NCBI RefSeq assembly: GCF_007679345.1
Contig: NZ_VEGH01000002.1
Coordinates: 394,830-458,829, forward strand
Length of the DNA stretch: 64,000 nt
Direction: 5' to 3'
Source of the DNA: Cellulosimicrobium cellulans
GTDB taxonomy: Bacteria; Actinomycetota; Actinomycetes; Actinomycetales; Cellulomonadaceae
A program made the position numbers and the translations under genes. Shown here piece after piece: positions 17,861 through 27,187 of this stretch (the stretch's first letter is position 1; each line of letters starts with the position of its first letter). The notes under the pieces were generated by a model. That model made no database searches, was not told where the DNA came from, and worked only from the letters and a program-made list of their open reading frames with translations.

Positions 17861-20266
17861 GTGGCAGGCTCCACCCGACGATCCACCGGGACCCCCGCGC
17901 GCGGCGCCGCCGCGTCCGGCGGTCGGCGGCGGATCATCGACTACCCCCGGCGGGGCTACCGCGGTCTGCACCGCTGGCTGCCGTCGTGGCGGTTCGTCGT
18001 CGGCGCCGTCACCGGCTTCGTCTTCCTGTGCCTCGGGCTCGCGGTCGCCGCGTACGCGCTCACCGACGTGCCCGCCCCCGACGAGTTCGCGGAGGAGCAG
18101 GCGTCGACCGTCTACTTCGCCGACGGCACCACCGAGATCGGGACGTACCCCGGGCCGAACCGCACCCTGGTGGACTACGAGACGCTGCCCGCCCACGTCG
18201 GCGAGGCCGTGGTGTCCTCCGAGGACCGGACGTTCTTCGAGAACTCCGGCGTCTCGATCACCGGCATGGCGCGCGCGTTCTGGAACAACGTCCGTGGCGG
18301 GGCGACGCAGGGCGGGTCGACGCTCACCCAGCAGTACGTCGAGCGCTACTACGTCGGCGAGACCACGGTCAGCTACGTCGGGAAGGCCAAGGAGGCCCTG
18401 CTGGCGATCAAGATCGCGCAGTCCGAGACCAAGGAGCAGATCCTCGGCCGGTACCTCAACACCATCTACTTCGGCCGCGGCGCGTACGGCATCGAGGCCG
18501 CCGCCCAGGCGTACTTCGGCAAGCCCGCCGCGGACCTGTCCGTCTCCGAGGCCGCGCTGCTGTCCGGCATCATCCCGTCGCCCGGCAACTGGGACCCCGC
18601 GGTCAGCCCGGAGAAGGCCGAGCAGCGGTGGAACGGCGTGCTCAACGGAATGGTGCGGGACGGCTACCTGACCCAGGCCGACCGGGACGCCCAGACGTTC
18701 CCCCCGACGGTCGAGTACACCCAGAGCGACCGGCTCGGCGGCACCAACGGCTACCTGCTGAACTACGTCCAGCAGGAGCTCGTCGCGACCGGGACCATCA
18801 CCGAGGACATGCTCGAGCGGCGGGGCCTGAAGATCGTGACGACGATCGAGCCGCAGGTCCAGCAGGACGCCGTCGACTCCGTGATCAAGCTGCTCGACCA
18901 GGACGACGACATGTACGAGCACGCCAACGGCGAGGTCCCGTCGCCCAACCTCAAGGTCGGCGTCGTCTCGATCGACCCGGCGACGGGCGGCATCGTGTCG
19001 ATGTACGGCGGCCGCGACTTCCTGACGGACCAGATCAACCGCGCCACCCGCGGCACCCAGCAGGCCGGCTCGACGTTCAAGCCGTTCACGCTGATCGCCG
19101 GGCTGGAGAACGGCGTCCCGCTCACGAAGTCGTACCCGGGGTACTCCCCGCAGGAGTTCGGGGACTGGAAGGTCAACAACTTCGGCTTCGAGGACTTCGG
19201 CACGATCGACCTCGTCAAGGCCACCGAGCAGTCGGTCAACACCGTGTACGCCCAGCTGAACCTCGAGGTCGGCCCGGAGAAGACCGCCGAGGTCGCCCAG
19301 CGGGCCGGCGTGAAGTCGCCGGTCAACAGCGAGCGGTCGAACGTGCTCGGCACCGACGCGGTCACCACGCTCGACATGGCGTCGGCGTACGCGACGATCG
19401 CCGCCCAGGGCGTCTACCACAAGCCGTTCATGGTCGCGCAGGCCACCTACCCCGACGGCGACGTGGCCTACTCCGGCCAGACGCAGCCGGTCCAGCAGTT
19501 CGAGGCCGACGTGATGGCCGACACCACCTACGCCATGACCCAGGTCGTCGAGAAGGGCTCCGGCCGGGCGTACGTCAAGCCGCTCGACCGCCCGATCGCC
19601 GGCAAGACGGGTACCTCGAACGACAACAAGTCCGCGTGGTTCGTCGGCTTCACCCCGCAGATCGCCACCGCGGTGTCGCTCAGCCAGGTCGGCGACAACG
19701 GCAGCGACCCGGTGACCATCACCCCCTGGGGCGAGGACGCGTCCGGCCGGTCGCTCACGGTCAACGACCGCGGGATCACGGGCGCCACCTGGCCCGCGGC
19801 GGTGTGGGCCGACTACATGGGCAAGGTCTTCCAGGTCGAGAAGTACGCCCCGGTGGTCGACTTCCCGGAGCGCGCGAACGTGAACCGCGCGGCGGCGCCC
19901 ACGTCCACGCCCACCACGCAGGCGCCGGTCGAGACCCAGGCGCCGGAGCCGGAGCAGCCGACGACGGTGGCGGTGCCGTCCGGGCTCACCGGCCAGCTCT
20001 CCGGCGACGCGCAGGCCGCGCTGCAGAACGCGGGTCTGGTGCCCTCCGTGGCCGAGGAGTTCAACGCCGCGGCCCCCGGGACCGTCCTCGGCGCGAGCCC
20101 CGGCGAGGGGTCGCAGGTGGCGCCCGGGTCGACCGTCACCCTCCGGGTGTCCAAGGGACCGCAGCCGCAGCCCCAGCCGACGCAGCAGCCGACCCAGGGC
20201 GCCGGCCAGGCCGGCAACAACGGGCAGGGCGGCAGCAACCAGGCGAACCCCGGCACCGGCGGCTGA
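17861..20266 (+). CDS. Class A penicillin-binding protein (transglycosylase/transpeptidase) with PASTA domain
   Basis: 801 residues, similar to PonA1. One N-terminal membrane helix (residues ~45-67); glycosyltransferase domain with EDRTFF (E121) and QGGSTLTQQ; transpeptidase domain with STFK (active-site S404), SVN (S458) and KTGTS (K582); then a Pro/Thr linker, one PASTA repeat (~695-765) and a Gln/Asn/Pro-rich tail. It polymerises and cross-links peptidoglycan outside the membrane. The GTG start follows AGGAAGG. It sits just upstream of rpsF, as ponA1 does in mycobacteria. Confidence 0.95.
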   Translation: MAGSTRRSTGTPARGAAASGGRRRIIDYPRRGYRGLHRWLPSWRFVVGAVTGFVFLCLGLAVAAYALTDVPAPDEFAEEQASTVYFADGTTEIGTYPGPNRTLVDYETLPAHVGEAVVSSEDRTFFENSGVSITGMARAFWNNVRGGATQGGSTLTQQYVERYYVGETTVSYVGKAKEALLAIKIAQSETKEQILGRYLNTIYFGRGAYGIEAAAQAYFGKPAADLSVSEAALLSGIIPSPGNWDPAVSPEKAEQRWNGVLNGMVRDGYLTQADRDAQTFPPTVEYTQSDRLGGTNGYLLNYVQQELVATGTITEDMLERRGLKIVTTIEPQVQQDAVDSVIKLLDQDDDMYEHANGEVPSPNLKVGVVSIDPATGGIVSMYGGRDFLTDQINRATRGTQQAGSTFKPFTLIAGLENGVPLTKSYPGYSPQEFGDWKVNNFGFEDFGTIDLVKATEQSVNTVYAQLNLEVGPEKTAEVAQRAGVKSPVNSERSNVLGTDAVTTLDMASAYATIAAQGVYHKPFMVAQATYPDGDVAYSGQTQPVQQFEADVMADTTYAMTQVVEKGSGRAYVKPLDRPIAGKTGTSNDNKSAWFVGFTPQIATAVSLSQVGDNGSDPVTITPWGEDASGRSLTVNDRGITGATWPAAVWADYMGKVFQVEKYAPVVDFPERANVNRAAAPTSTPTTQAPVETQAPEPEQPTTVAVPSGLTGQLSGDAQAALQNAGLVPSVAEEFNAAAPGTVLGASPGEGSQVAPGSTVTLRVSKGPQPQPQPTQQPTQGAGQAGNNGQGGSNQANPGTGG

Positions 20267-20329
20267 GCCGCGCACCAGGACCCGCACCGTCCACCCGGTC
20301 GGGCGGCCCCGAGGGGTCGCGCGACCGGG

Positions 20330-20454
20330 TAGACTGGTGCGCTGCTGTGCCCGCCCCACCGTCGCCATCGACACCACGGGGCCCGGGGGCAGCGACGCAA
20401 CGACACCCTCCTGCCACGGAACGACCGTGGCCGCCGAGACCAGAGGAGGTGGGT
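20330..20454 (+). promoter_or_regulatory. rpsF promoter and leader
   Basis: TAGACT at 20330-20335 is a good -10 element, giving a leader of about 110 nt. A 7-bp hairpin (GCCACGG-AACGA-CCGTGGC, 20413-20431) lies just before the AGAGGAGGTGGG ribosome-binding site. S6:S18-binding leaders are known upstream of rpsF in many bacteria; this leader is a candidate but I could not confirm the conserved motif. Confidence 0.45.
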
Positions 20455-20748
20455 ATGAGCCTGCGTCAGTACGAGATCATGATCATCCTCGACCCCAGCA
20501 TCGACGAGCGCACCGTCGCCCCGTCGCTCGACAAGTACCTGTCGGTCGTCAAGACCGACGGCGGCTCCGTCGACAACGTGGACATCTGGGGCCGTCGCCG
20601 CCTGGCGTACGACATCAAGAAGAAGTCCGAGGGCATCTACGCCGTCGTCGACTTCTCCTCGACGTCGGACACCGCCAAGGAGCTGGACCGTCAGCTGGGC
20701 CTGAACGAGGTCGTCCTGCGCACGAAGGTCCTCCGCAAGGAGTCCTGA
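20455..20748 (+). CDS. rpsF: 30S ribosomal protein S6
   Basis: 97 residues, the usual length. [21 protein letters not shown] and [23 protein letters not shown] are diagnostic. S6 pairs with S18 in the 30S platform. The ATG follows a near-perfect Shine-Dalgarno (AGAGGAGGTGGG). First gene of the conserved rpsF-ssb-rpsR-rplI cluster. Confidence 0.97.
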   Translation: MSLRQYEIMIILDPSIDERTVAPSLDKYLSVVKTDGGSVDNVDIWGRRRLAYDIKKKSEGIYAVVDFSSTSDTAKELDRQLGLNEVVLRTKVLRKES

Positions 20749-20817
20749 CGCGTCAGACCGCGCGCGTACCGTGCGGGACACCCCTTCGACGAGCATCGAC
20801 GAGAACGAGGAGCTGGC

Positions 20818-21357
20818 ATGGCTGGTGACACCACCATCACGGTGATCGGGAACCTGACCGCCGACCCGGAGCTGCGGTTCACGCCGTCCGGCGCCGCGGT
20901 CGCGAACTTCACCGTGGCGTCCACGCCGCGCACGTTCGACCGCCAGAGCAACGAGTGGAAGGACGGCGACACGCTGTTCCTCCGCTGCTCGATCTGGCGG
21001 GAGGCGGCGGAGAACGTCGCCGAGTCGCTCACCAAGGGCACCCGCGTGATCGTCAGCGGCCGACTCGTCCAGCGGTCCTACGAGACCCGCGAGGGCGAGA
21101 AGCGCACCGTCTACGAGCTGCAGGTCGACGAGGTCGGCCCGTCGCTCCGCTACGCCTCGGCCAAGGTCACCCGGACCCAGCGGTCCGGCGGTGGCGGCGG
21201 CGGGTTCGGCGGCGGCGGTGGCGGCGGCTTCAACGGCGGTGGCGGCGGCGGTGGCGGGTTCAACGGCGGCGGCCAGTCCGCGCAGCAGGACGACCCGTGG
21301 GCCACGCCCGCGGGCGGCGGCGGCGCGGGTGGCTACTCCGACGAGCCCCCGTTCTGA
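20818..21357 (+). CDS. ssb: Single-stranded DNA-binding protein
   Basis: 179 residues. OB-fold at residues 1-110 ([43 protein letters not shown]), then a glycine-rich linker made almost only of G, F and N, then the acidic tip ending DEPPF that recruits replication and repair partners. Position between rpsF and rpsR marks the main replicative SSB rather than a paralogue. Confidence 0.97.
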   Translation: MAGDTTITVIGNLTADPELRFTPSGAAVANFTVASTPRTFDRQSNEWKDGDTLFLRCSIWREAAENVAESLTKGTRVIVSGRLVQRSYETREGEKRTVYELQVDEVGPSLRYASAKVTRTQRSGGGGGGFGGGGGGGFNGGGGGGGGFNGGGQSAQQDDPWATPAGGGGAGGYSDEPPF

Positions 21358-21418
21358 TCGAGCACCGCTGACCGCCAGGTCGGCACCGGCGCCGCGCGCG
21401 CCATCCCGAACATCCCAT

Positions 21419-21442
21419 CCCGGGGCATGGCAACGCCCCGGG
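21419..21442 (+). promoter_or_regulatory. Hairpin between ssb and rpsR
   Basis: CCCGGGGC-ATGGCAAC-GCCCCGGG: 8-bp perfect stem and 8-nt loop, 29 nt before the rpsR start. It could attenuate or process the transcript between ssb and rpsR. Confidence 0.5.
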
Positions 21443-21470
21443 CTCCGTACGTAGAACAAGGAGCACCACG

Positions 21471-21707
21471 ATGGCCAAGGCCGTTGTCCGGAAGCCCAAG
21501 AAGAAGCAGAACCCGCTCAAGGCGGCGAAGATCGAGTCGGTCGACTACAAGGACACCGCCCTGCTGCGGAAGTTCATCTCCGACCGCGGGAAGATCCGCG
21601 CCCGCCGCGTGACCGGCGTGTCCGTCCAGGAGCAGCGCGCGATCGCGCGGGCCGTGAAGAACGCCCGCGAGATGGCGCTCCTGCCGTACTCGTCGTCGGC
21701 TCGCTGA
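21471..21707 (+). CDS. rpsR: 30S ribosomal protein S18
   Basis: 78 residues, small and basic: [64 protein letters not shown] is the S18 core. No CxxC zinc motif is visible, so this is the zinc-independent form. It is followed after 14 nt by rplI. Start supported by AAGGAG. Confidence 0.97.
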   Translation: MAKAVVRKPKKKQNPLKAAKIESVDYKDTALLRKFISDRGKIRARRVTGVSVQEQRAIARAVKNAREMALLPYSSSAR

Positions 21708-21721
21708 GAAGGAGCAACAAG

Positions 21722-22171
21722 ATGGCCAAGCTCATCCTGACCCACGAGGTCACGGGCCTCGGCGCTCCCGGCGACGTCGTCGACGTCAAGGACGGGTACG
21801 CCCGCAACTACCTCGTCCCGCGTGGTCTCGCGACCGCGTGGAGCAAGGGTGCGGAGAAGGAGATCACGGCGATCCGCCGTGCTCGCAAGACCCGCGAGAT
21901 CGCGACCCTCGACGAGGCGCGCGCCGTGCGCGACTCGCTGCAGGGCAACCCGGTCACCGTGGCGGCGAAGTCCGGCGACGCCGGCCGCCTCTTCGGTGCG
22001 GTCACGACCGCCGAGATCGCCGACGCGGTCAAGGCCGCCGGCGGCCCGTCGATCGACCGCCGCAAGATCGAGGTCGCGCAGCCGATCAAGGCGACCGGCG
22101 AGTACGCGGTGCAGGTCCGCCTGCACCCGGAGGTCTCCGCGAAGCTGACCGTCAAGGTCGTCGCGGCCTGA
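21722..22171 (+). CDS. rplI: 50S ribosomal protein L9
   Basis: 149 residues, full length. N-terminal RNA-binding domain with the L9 signature [26 protein letters not shown], a long connecting helix ([15 protein letters not shown]), and the C-terminal domain ([16 protein letters not shown]). Preceded by AGAAGGAG. Last gene of the ribosomal cluster; a hairpin terminator follows. Confidence 0.97.
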   Translation: MAKLILTHEVTGLGAPGDVVDVKDGYARNYLVPRGLATAWSKGAEKEITAIRRARKTREIATLDEARAVRDSLQGNPVTVAAKSGDAGRLFGAVTTAEIADAVKAAGGPSIDRRKIEVAQPIKATGEYAVQVRLHPEVSAKLTVKVVAA

Positions 22172-22189
22172 CGCCACGCGCCAGCGCGC

Positions 22190-22228
22190 ACCGCGCCCCC
22201 GTCCCGGTCCCCGGGGCGGGGGCGCGGT
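22190..22228 (+). terminator. Terminator after rplI
   Basis: Perfect 12-bp stem ACCGCGCCCCCG / CGGGGGCGCGGT beginning 19 nt after the rplI stop, with a 15-nt loop. No U tract. Confidence 0.75.
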
Positions 22229-22255
22229 CGTGTCCGGGGCGCGCGCTCGGTGCGT

Positions 22256-22331
22256 GCGCCGAGATCGGTGGTTCGGTCCGAGATCGGTGGTTCCAGGGAC
22301 CGATCTCGGCGCGAGGCACCGATCTGGGCGC
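22256..22331. repeat. Four-copy palindromic intergenic repeat
   Basis: Two direct copies of CCGAGATCGGTGGTTC (22259-22274, 22278-22293) are followed by two inverted, partly degenerate copies beginning ACCGATCT (22299-22312, 22318-22331). The outer arms GCGCCGAGATCGGT and ACCGATCTCGGCGC are exact complements. This is REP-like architecture in a 226-nt gap between rplI and a small membrane protein gene. Confidence 0.75.
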
Positions 22332-22397
22332 CCGACGCGCCGGATCTCCGCCGCGCGGCCGAGGCGCGGCGCACCCGGGTCGGCCTACGGTCGAGGC

Positions 22398-22703
22398 ATG
22401 TCGGACGAGCGCGCACCCGCCCCGCCGGACGAGCCGGGCGGTCCCCGGACCGGTTCCGCCCCGGAGCCGGAGCAGGACTCGGCGGGTGCCGGTGCCGCGT
22501 ACCTGCCGATCGGGATCGTGTTCCTCGTGCTCGGCATGTCCGGGCTGCTGAACGACTCCATGCGGTACGCGTCGTTGGCGTTCTTCCCGGTCGGCGTGGT
22601 GTTCCTCGTCCTCGCGATGCAGGGCCGCTCCGCCGAGAGCGCCGACCCCGAGGCCCACCCGGGTGAGCCCTCTGCGGACGACGAGAGGCCGCCGCGGGTC
22701 TGA
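22398..22703 (+). CDS. Small two-helix membrane protein, unknown function
   Basis: 101 residues. An acidic Pro-rich N-terminus, two hydrophobic segments (YLPIGIVFLVLGMSGLL at ~36-52 and LAFFPVGVVFLVLAM at ~60-74) separated by a short loop, and an acidic tail. The two helices are similar to each other (PIGIVFLVLGM and PVGVVFLVLAM). The ATG lies 6 nt after TACGGT, suggesting a leaderless mRNA. No family recognised. Confidence 0.7.
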   Translation: MSDERAPAPPDEPGGPRTGSAPEPEQDSAGAGAAYLPIGIVFLVLGMSGLLNDSMRYASLAFFPVGVVFLVLAMQGRSAESADPEAHPGEPSADDERPPRV

Positions 22704-22710
22704 GCTCCCC

Positions 22711-24072
22711 TCAGGCCCCGGTCACCATCCAGGTGTCCCGACGCGCGCGCAGGCCCGTCGTGACCGCGCGGGCGAGCATGAACACCCCGGCGAACGCCGC
22801 CCACAGCCACGCCAGCCCCGCCCAGCCGTCCGGCGCCCAGGCGCGCACCGCGAGCGCGAAGGGCACGTAGACGGCGAGCGTCACCATGCCCGCCGCGGCG
22901 AGGAACCGGCCGTCGCCGGCCCCGATCAGCACGCCGTCCAGCACGAACACCCACCCGGCCATCGGCATCAGCACCGCCGCCACCGCCAGGCTCAGGGTCA
23001 CCGCGTGCCGCACGTCGGGGTCCGAGGTGAACAGTGCCGACAGCCACCAGCCGAGCCCGCCGGTGACCACCCCGAGCACCACGCCGGCACCGACGCCCCA
23101 GGCCAGCGTGCGGCGGAGCAGCGCGCGCACCAGCCCGGTGTCGCCGGCGCCGAGGGCGTGGCCGATGAGTGCCTGCGCGGCGATGGCCAGCGCGTCCAGC
23201 GCGAACGCCACGAAGCCCCAGATCGCGTTGACCACCTGGTGGCCCGCCAGCGCGACCGGTCCGAGCCCCGTGGCGACCCACACGGTCAGCAGGATCGCCG
23301 CGCGCAGCGAGAGCGTGCGGAGCAGCAGCGGGGTGCCGGTGCGGACCCCGGCGAGGATGCCGCCCGGCGCGGGCCGCAGCGAGGCGCCGGCGGACCGCGC
23401 ACCGGGCACGACGACCACCGTCAGCACGATCCCCATGCCCACCTGCGTCGCGGCGGTGCCCGCGCCCGAGCCCGCGATGCCGAGGTGCAGGCCGTAGACG
23501 AGCACGACGTTGAGCACGGCGTTCACGGCGGCGCCGACCCCCGCGACCACGAGGGGCGTCTTTGTGTCCTGCAGCCCGCGGAGGGCGCCGGTGGCCGCCA
23601 GCACGACCAGCATGCCCGGCAGGCCCGGGGCGGACGCGCGCAGGTAGAGCACCGCCTGGTCCGCGACGTCGCCCGTCGCGCCCAGCGCGCCGACGGCCCA
23701 CGGCGCGACGAGCACCGCCACCGCGGCGAGCACCACGCCGAGCCCGGCCGCGAGCCACAGCCCGTCCACACCGACCTGGAGCGCGCCCGAGCGGTCGCCG
23801 GCGCCGAGCCGGCGCGCGACCACCGCCGTGGTGGCGTACGCGAGGAACACGCACAGGCCGACGACGGTCACCAGGAGGGTCGACGCGAGCGACAGCCCGG
23901 CGAGCTCCGTGGTCCCCAGCCGACCGACGATGGCCGAGTCCACCAGCACGAACAGCGGCTCGGCGACCAGCGCGCCGAGCGCGGGCACCGCGAGGCCGAG
24001 GATCTGGCGGTCGACGGTGGACGGCATCTGTCCGAGGCGTGAAATGGCGGCCAACGACTTCTCCGTCCACAT
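22711..24072 (-). CDS. MATE family efflux transporter (DinF-like)
   Basis: 453 residues, about 12 helices. The MATE/DinF pattern is clear: ILGLAVPALGALVAEPLFVLVDSAIVGRLGTTELAGLSLASTL, with an internal repeat near PLLLRTLSLRAAILLTVWVATGLG. A cation-coupled exporter of drugs or metabolites. The start at 24072 (MWTEKSL) is uncertain; MPSTVDRQ at 24027 is the alternative. Transcribed away from dnaB; the shared upstream region holds the DnaA-box-like cluster. Confidence 0.9.
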   Translation of the reverse strand: MWTEKSLAAISRLGQMPSTVDRQILGLAVPALGALVAEPLFVLVDSAIVGRLGTTELAGLSLASTLLVTVVGLCVFLAYATTAVVARRLGAGDRSGALQVGVDGLWLAAGLGVVLAAVAVLVAPWAVGALGATGDVADQAVLYLRASAPGLPGMLVVLAATGALRGLQDTKTPLVVAGVGAAVNAVLNVVLVYGLHLGIAGSGAGTAATQVGMGIVLTVVVVPGARSAGASLRPAPGGILAGVRTGTPLLLRTLSLRAAILLTVWVATGLGPVALAGHQVVNAIWGFVAFALDALAIAAQALIGHALGAGDTGLVRALLRRTLAWGVGAGVVLGVVTGGLGWWLSALFTSDPDVRHAVTLSLAVAAVLMPMAGWVFVLDGVLIGAGDGRFLAAAGMVTLAVYVPFALAVRAWAPDGWAGLAWLWAAFAGVFMLARAVTTGLRARRDTWMVTGA

Positions 24073-24126
24073 GGGTTCACCGTGTTTGCGCCGGTGAGAA
24101 CGCCCTGATCACAGGCGTGCCCGGCT

Positions 24127-24214
24127 TCATCCACACCTGTGTCCACGACCTGTGGACATCTCGCGGCGTGCGTCCACAGCCTTCCACAAGGTCGTCCCCA
24201 CCCCCTGTGGACGT
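24127..24214. promoter_or_regulatory. Cluster of DnaA-box-like sequences upstream of dnaB
   Basis: Six sites resembling the 9-mer TT(A/G)TCCACA lie within 88 nt: TCATCCACA (24127), GTGTCCACG (24139), TGTGGACAT (24151), GCGTCCACA (24170), CCTTCCACA (24180) and TGTGGACGT (24206). Two match 8 of 9. They are in the 298-nt gap between the MATE gene and dnaB. Confidence 0.6.
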
Positions 24215-24370
24215 CTCGCTCGACGGACCGTCCCCGGCGGCCCTAACCTCGCGTCGGCGCGCGTACCGGACACGGTCGCCCGCCCTCCCCGGACGTGTGG
24301 GTGGGCGGTGCTAGAACGGGTGTTCGACGGCAGTCGCCGGGGGACGAGCGAAGGTGGGGCGGGCAGCAGC

Positions 24371-25741
24371 GTGACGATCGAGGAGCTCGAGTACGGAGCC
24401 CCCGCGGGGCAGGGCCGCGCGGCGTTCGACCGGACCCCGCCGCAGGACCTCGACGCCGAGCAGAGCGTCCTCGGCGGCATGATGATCTCGAAGGACGCCA
24501 TCGCGGACGTCGTCGAGGAGATCCGCGGCAGCGACTTCTACCGCCCGGCGCACGAGGCGATCTACGACGCCGTCCTCGACCTGTACGGCCGCGGCGAGCC
24601 CGCCGACGCCGTCACCGTCGCGGACGAGCTCACCAAGCGTGGCGAGATCGGCCGCGTCGGCGGCGTGCCCTACCTGCACACCCTCATCTCGATGGTGCCG
24701 ACGGCGGCCAACGCCGGGTACTACGCCCGCATCGTCCGGGAGCGTGCCGTGCTGCGCCGCCTGGTCGAGGCCGGCACCCGCATCGTCCAGCTCGGCTACG
24801 CGACCGACGGCGGCGACGTCGAGGAGATCGTCAACAACGCCCAGGCCGAGGTGTACGCCGTCAGCGACCGCCGCACGACCGAGGACTACCACCGCCTCGG
24901 CGAGGTCGTCGCCGGCACCCTGGACGAGATCGAGTCCGCCGGGCACCGCGGCGAGGGCATGGTCGGCGTGCCGACCGGCTTCGCCGACCTCGACCGGCTC
25001 ACCAACGGTCTGCACCCGGGCCAGATGATCGTCATCGCAGCCCGCCCCGCCATCGGCAAGTCGACGCTCGCGCTCGACTTCGCGCGCGCCGCGTCGATCA
25101 AGCACCAGCAGGCGTCCGTCGTCTTCTCGCTCGAGATGAGCCGATCCGAGATCACCATGCGTCTGCTGTCCGCCGAGGCGCGCGTCCCGCTGCAGAAGAT
25201 GCGCAACGGCTCGATGGGCGACGACGACTGGCAGAAGCTCGCCCAGATCCAGGGCAAGCTCACCGAGGCGCCGCTGTTCATCGACGACTCGCCGAACATG
25301 TCGCTGATGGAGATCCGCGCGAAGTGCCGGCGGCTCAAGCAGAAGCACGACCTCAAGCTCGTGATCATCGACTACCTGCAGCTGATGTCGTCCGGCAAGC
25401 GCGTCGAGTCCCGCCAGCAGGAGGTCTCGGAGTTCTCGCGTGCGCTCAAGCTGCTCGCCAAGGAGCTCGAGGTCCCGGTCATCGCGCTGTCGCAGCTGAA
25501 CCGTGGCCCGGAGCAGCGCACCGACAAGAAGCCCGCGATGTCCGACCTGCGTGAGTCCGGGTCCATCGAGCAGGACGCCGACATGGTGATCCTGCTGCAC
25601 CGCGAGGACGCGTACGAGCGGGAGTCCCCGCGCGCGGGCGAGGCGGACCTGATCGTGGCCAAGCACCGCAACGGCCCCACCGACGTGATCACGGTGGCGT
25701 TCCAGGGGCACTACTCGCGGTTCGTGGACATGCAGGCCTGA
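24371..25741 (+). CDS. dnaB: Replicative DNA helicase DnaB
   Basis: 456 residues, a normal intein-free length. N-terminal domain starts PPQDLDAEQSVLGGMMISKDAI; RecA-like helicase core has Walker A ARPAIGKST, ENSLEMS-type FSLEMSRSEI, Walker B LVIIDYLQLM and the SQLNRGPEQR and DLRESGSIEQDAD motifs. It unwinds DNA ahead of the replication fork. GTG start; the upstream sequence is not coding in the same style and holds DnaA-box-like sites. Position after rplI matches Rv0058. Confidence 0.96.
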   Translation: MTIEELEYGAPAGQGRAAFDRTPPQDLDAEQSVLGGMMISKDAIADVVEEIRGSDFYRPAHEAIYDAVLDLYGRGEPADAVTVADELTKRGEIGRVGGVPYLHTLISMVPTAANAGYYARIVRERAVLRRLVEAGTRIVQLGYATDGGDVEEIVNNAQAEVYAVSDRRTTEDYHRLGEVVAGTLDEIESAGHRGEGMVGVPTGFADLDRLTNGLHPGQMIVIAARPAIGKSTLALDFARAASIKHQQASVVFSLEMSRSEITMRLLSAEARVPLQKMRNGSMGDDDWQKLAQIQGKLTEAPLFIDDSPNMSLMEIRAKCRRLKQKHDLKLVIIDYLQLMSSGKRVESRQQEVSEFSRALKLLAKELEVPVIALSQLNRGPEQRTDKKPAMSDLRESGSIEQDADMVILLHREDAYERESPRAGEADLIVAKHRNGPTDVITVAFQGHYSRFVDMQA

Positions 25742-25759
25742 ACAGCCCTCGTCGCGAAA

Positions 25760-25805
25760 GACCGTACCGGTCATGTGTACAGACGTACACATGACCGGTA
25801 CGGTC
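25760..25805. promoter_or_regulatory. Perfect 21-bp inverted repeat between dnaB and an MFS gene
   Basis: Two perfect 21-nt arms (25760-25780 and 25785-25805) flank the spacer AGAC. The centre TGTGTAC-N4-GTACACA is the same core as the operator at 62261-62282. It can act as a dnaB terminator and/or as an operator for the MFS gene that starts 50 nt further on. Confidence 0.8.
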
Positions 25806-25854
25806 GTGCACCTGGCTCCGACCACGCACCACCGAACCGGAAGACAAGCCCACC

Positions 25855-27099
25855 GTGTACTCGCTCCTCCTGGCGGTCATCTACGTCGCCTTCGTCAGCC
25901 TCGGGCTCCCGGACTCCCTCATCGGGGCCGGCTGGCCGGTGATGCACCGGGACCTCGGCGTCCCGGAGGCCTTCGCCGGCCTCGTGACCATGATCATCGC
26001 CGGCGGCACGATCCTGTCCAGCCTCGCGTCGGAGCGGGTCACCCGTCGGTTCGGAGCCGGCCTCGTCACCGCGGTCAGCGTGGGCCTCACCGCCGCCGCG
26101 CTCGTGGGGTTCTCGGTCTCCGGCTCGTTCTGGATGCTCTGCCTGTGGGCCATCCCGTACGGACTCGGCGCCGGTGCCGTCGACGCCGCGCTGAACAACT
26201 ACGTGGCGCTGCACTACGCCGCGCGGCACATGAACTGGCTGCACAGCTTCTGGGGGCTGGGCGCGTCGATCAGCCCGTTCATCATGAGCTACGCCCTCAC
26301 CTCCGGCCTCGGCTGGTCCAGCGCCTACCGGACCGTCGGCATCGTCCAGGTGGTGCTCACGATCGCGCTGGTCGTGAGCCTGCCGCTGTGGGGCAAGGTC
26401 AACCCGCGCGTCCCGGCGGGGCCCGCCGACGCGGGTGGCGACGCCGCGGAGGGCGAGGACGAGGAGCACGGGAGGGGCGCCGGCCACGTGCCGCTCGGGC
26501 GCGCGCTGCGGATCCCGGGCGTCGTGCTGATCCTGGTCGCCTTCTTCGCCTACTGCGCGCTCGAGAGCACCTCGATCCTGTGGGCATCGACGTTCCTCGT
26601 CGCCGACCGCGGCGTCGCCCCGGCGACAGCGGCGGCGTTCGCGTCGCTGTTCCTGCTGGGCATCACCGGCGGTCGGTTCCTCGCCGGGTTCTTCGCCGAC
26701 CGGGTCGGCGACCGTCAGCTGATCCGGGGCGGCTTCCTGACGGTGGCGGTCGGCGTCGGCATGATCGCGGTGCCGCTGCAGGCCGACCTGCTCGTCCTGA
26801 TCGGGCTGGTGGTGACGGGTCTCGGGTGCGCGCCCATCTACCCGGCGATCATCCACTCCACCCCGGTCAGCTTCGGCCGGCGCAACTCGCAGGCCATCAT
26901 CGGCATCCAGATGGCGGCGGCGTACACCGGCTCGACCCTCGCGCCGCCGCTGTTCGGCGTCCTCGCCGCGTGGACAGGGATGTGGATCTTCCCGCTGTTC
27001 CTGGGGGTGCTGGTCGTGCTCGGCCTGGTGATGTCCGAACGGCTCAACCGGCTGGTGGGGCGCCGAGCAGCGGTGGACCCGGTCCCCGCGCGGTCCTGA
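25855..27099 (+). CDS. MFS transporter
   Basis: 414 residues, 12 predicted helices in two bundles split by an acidic cytoplasmic loop (residues ~185-205, DAGGDAAEGEDEEHG). Begins MYSLLLAVIYVAFVSLGLPDSLIGAGWPVM, which resembles the FucP/YfkF-like sugar-type MFS group. Central HSFWGLGASISPFIMS and TGGRFLAGFFADRVGDRQLI are conserved. Substrate unknown. The perfect inverted repeat 50 nt upstream suggests control by a TetR-type repressor. Confidence 0.88.
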   Translation: MYSLLLAVIYVAFVSLGLPDSLIGAGWPVMHRDLGVPEAFAGLVTMIIAGGTILSSLASERVTRRFGAGLVTAVSVGLTAAALVGFSVSGSFWMLCLWAIPYGLGAGAVDAALNNYVALHYAARHMNWLHSFWGLGASISPFIMSYALTSGLGWSSAYRTVGIVQVVLTIALVVSLPLWGKVNPRVPAGPADAGGDAAEGEDEEHGRGAGHVPLGRALRIPGVVLILVAFFAYCALESTSILWASTFLVADRGVAPATAAAFASLFLLGITGGRFLAGFFADRVGDRQLIRGGFLTVAVGVGMIAVPLQADLLVLIGLVVTGLGCAPIYPAIIHSTPVSFGRRNSQAIIGIQMAAAYTGSTLAPPLFGVLAAWTGMWIFPLFLGVLVVLGLVMSERLNRLVGRRAAVDPVPARS

Positions 27100-27187
27100 G
27101 CCGCGACCACCCCGCCGCTCACCAGGACGGGCGCGCCCGAGACCCGACGCCTACCGTCGGCAGGGTCGTCCGAGCCGAGGGAGCACC

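Noticed and set aside
24127..24214. The chromosomal origin oriC
   Set aside because: Box cluster is present, but there is no dnaA or dnaN, no AT-rich unwinding element, and the boxes are few; regulation of dnaB is the simpler view.
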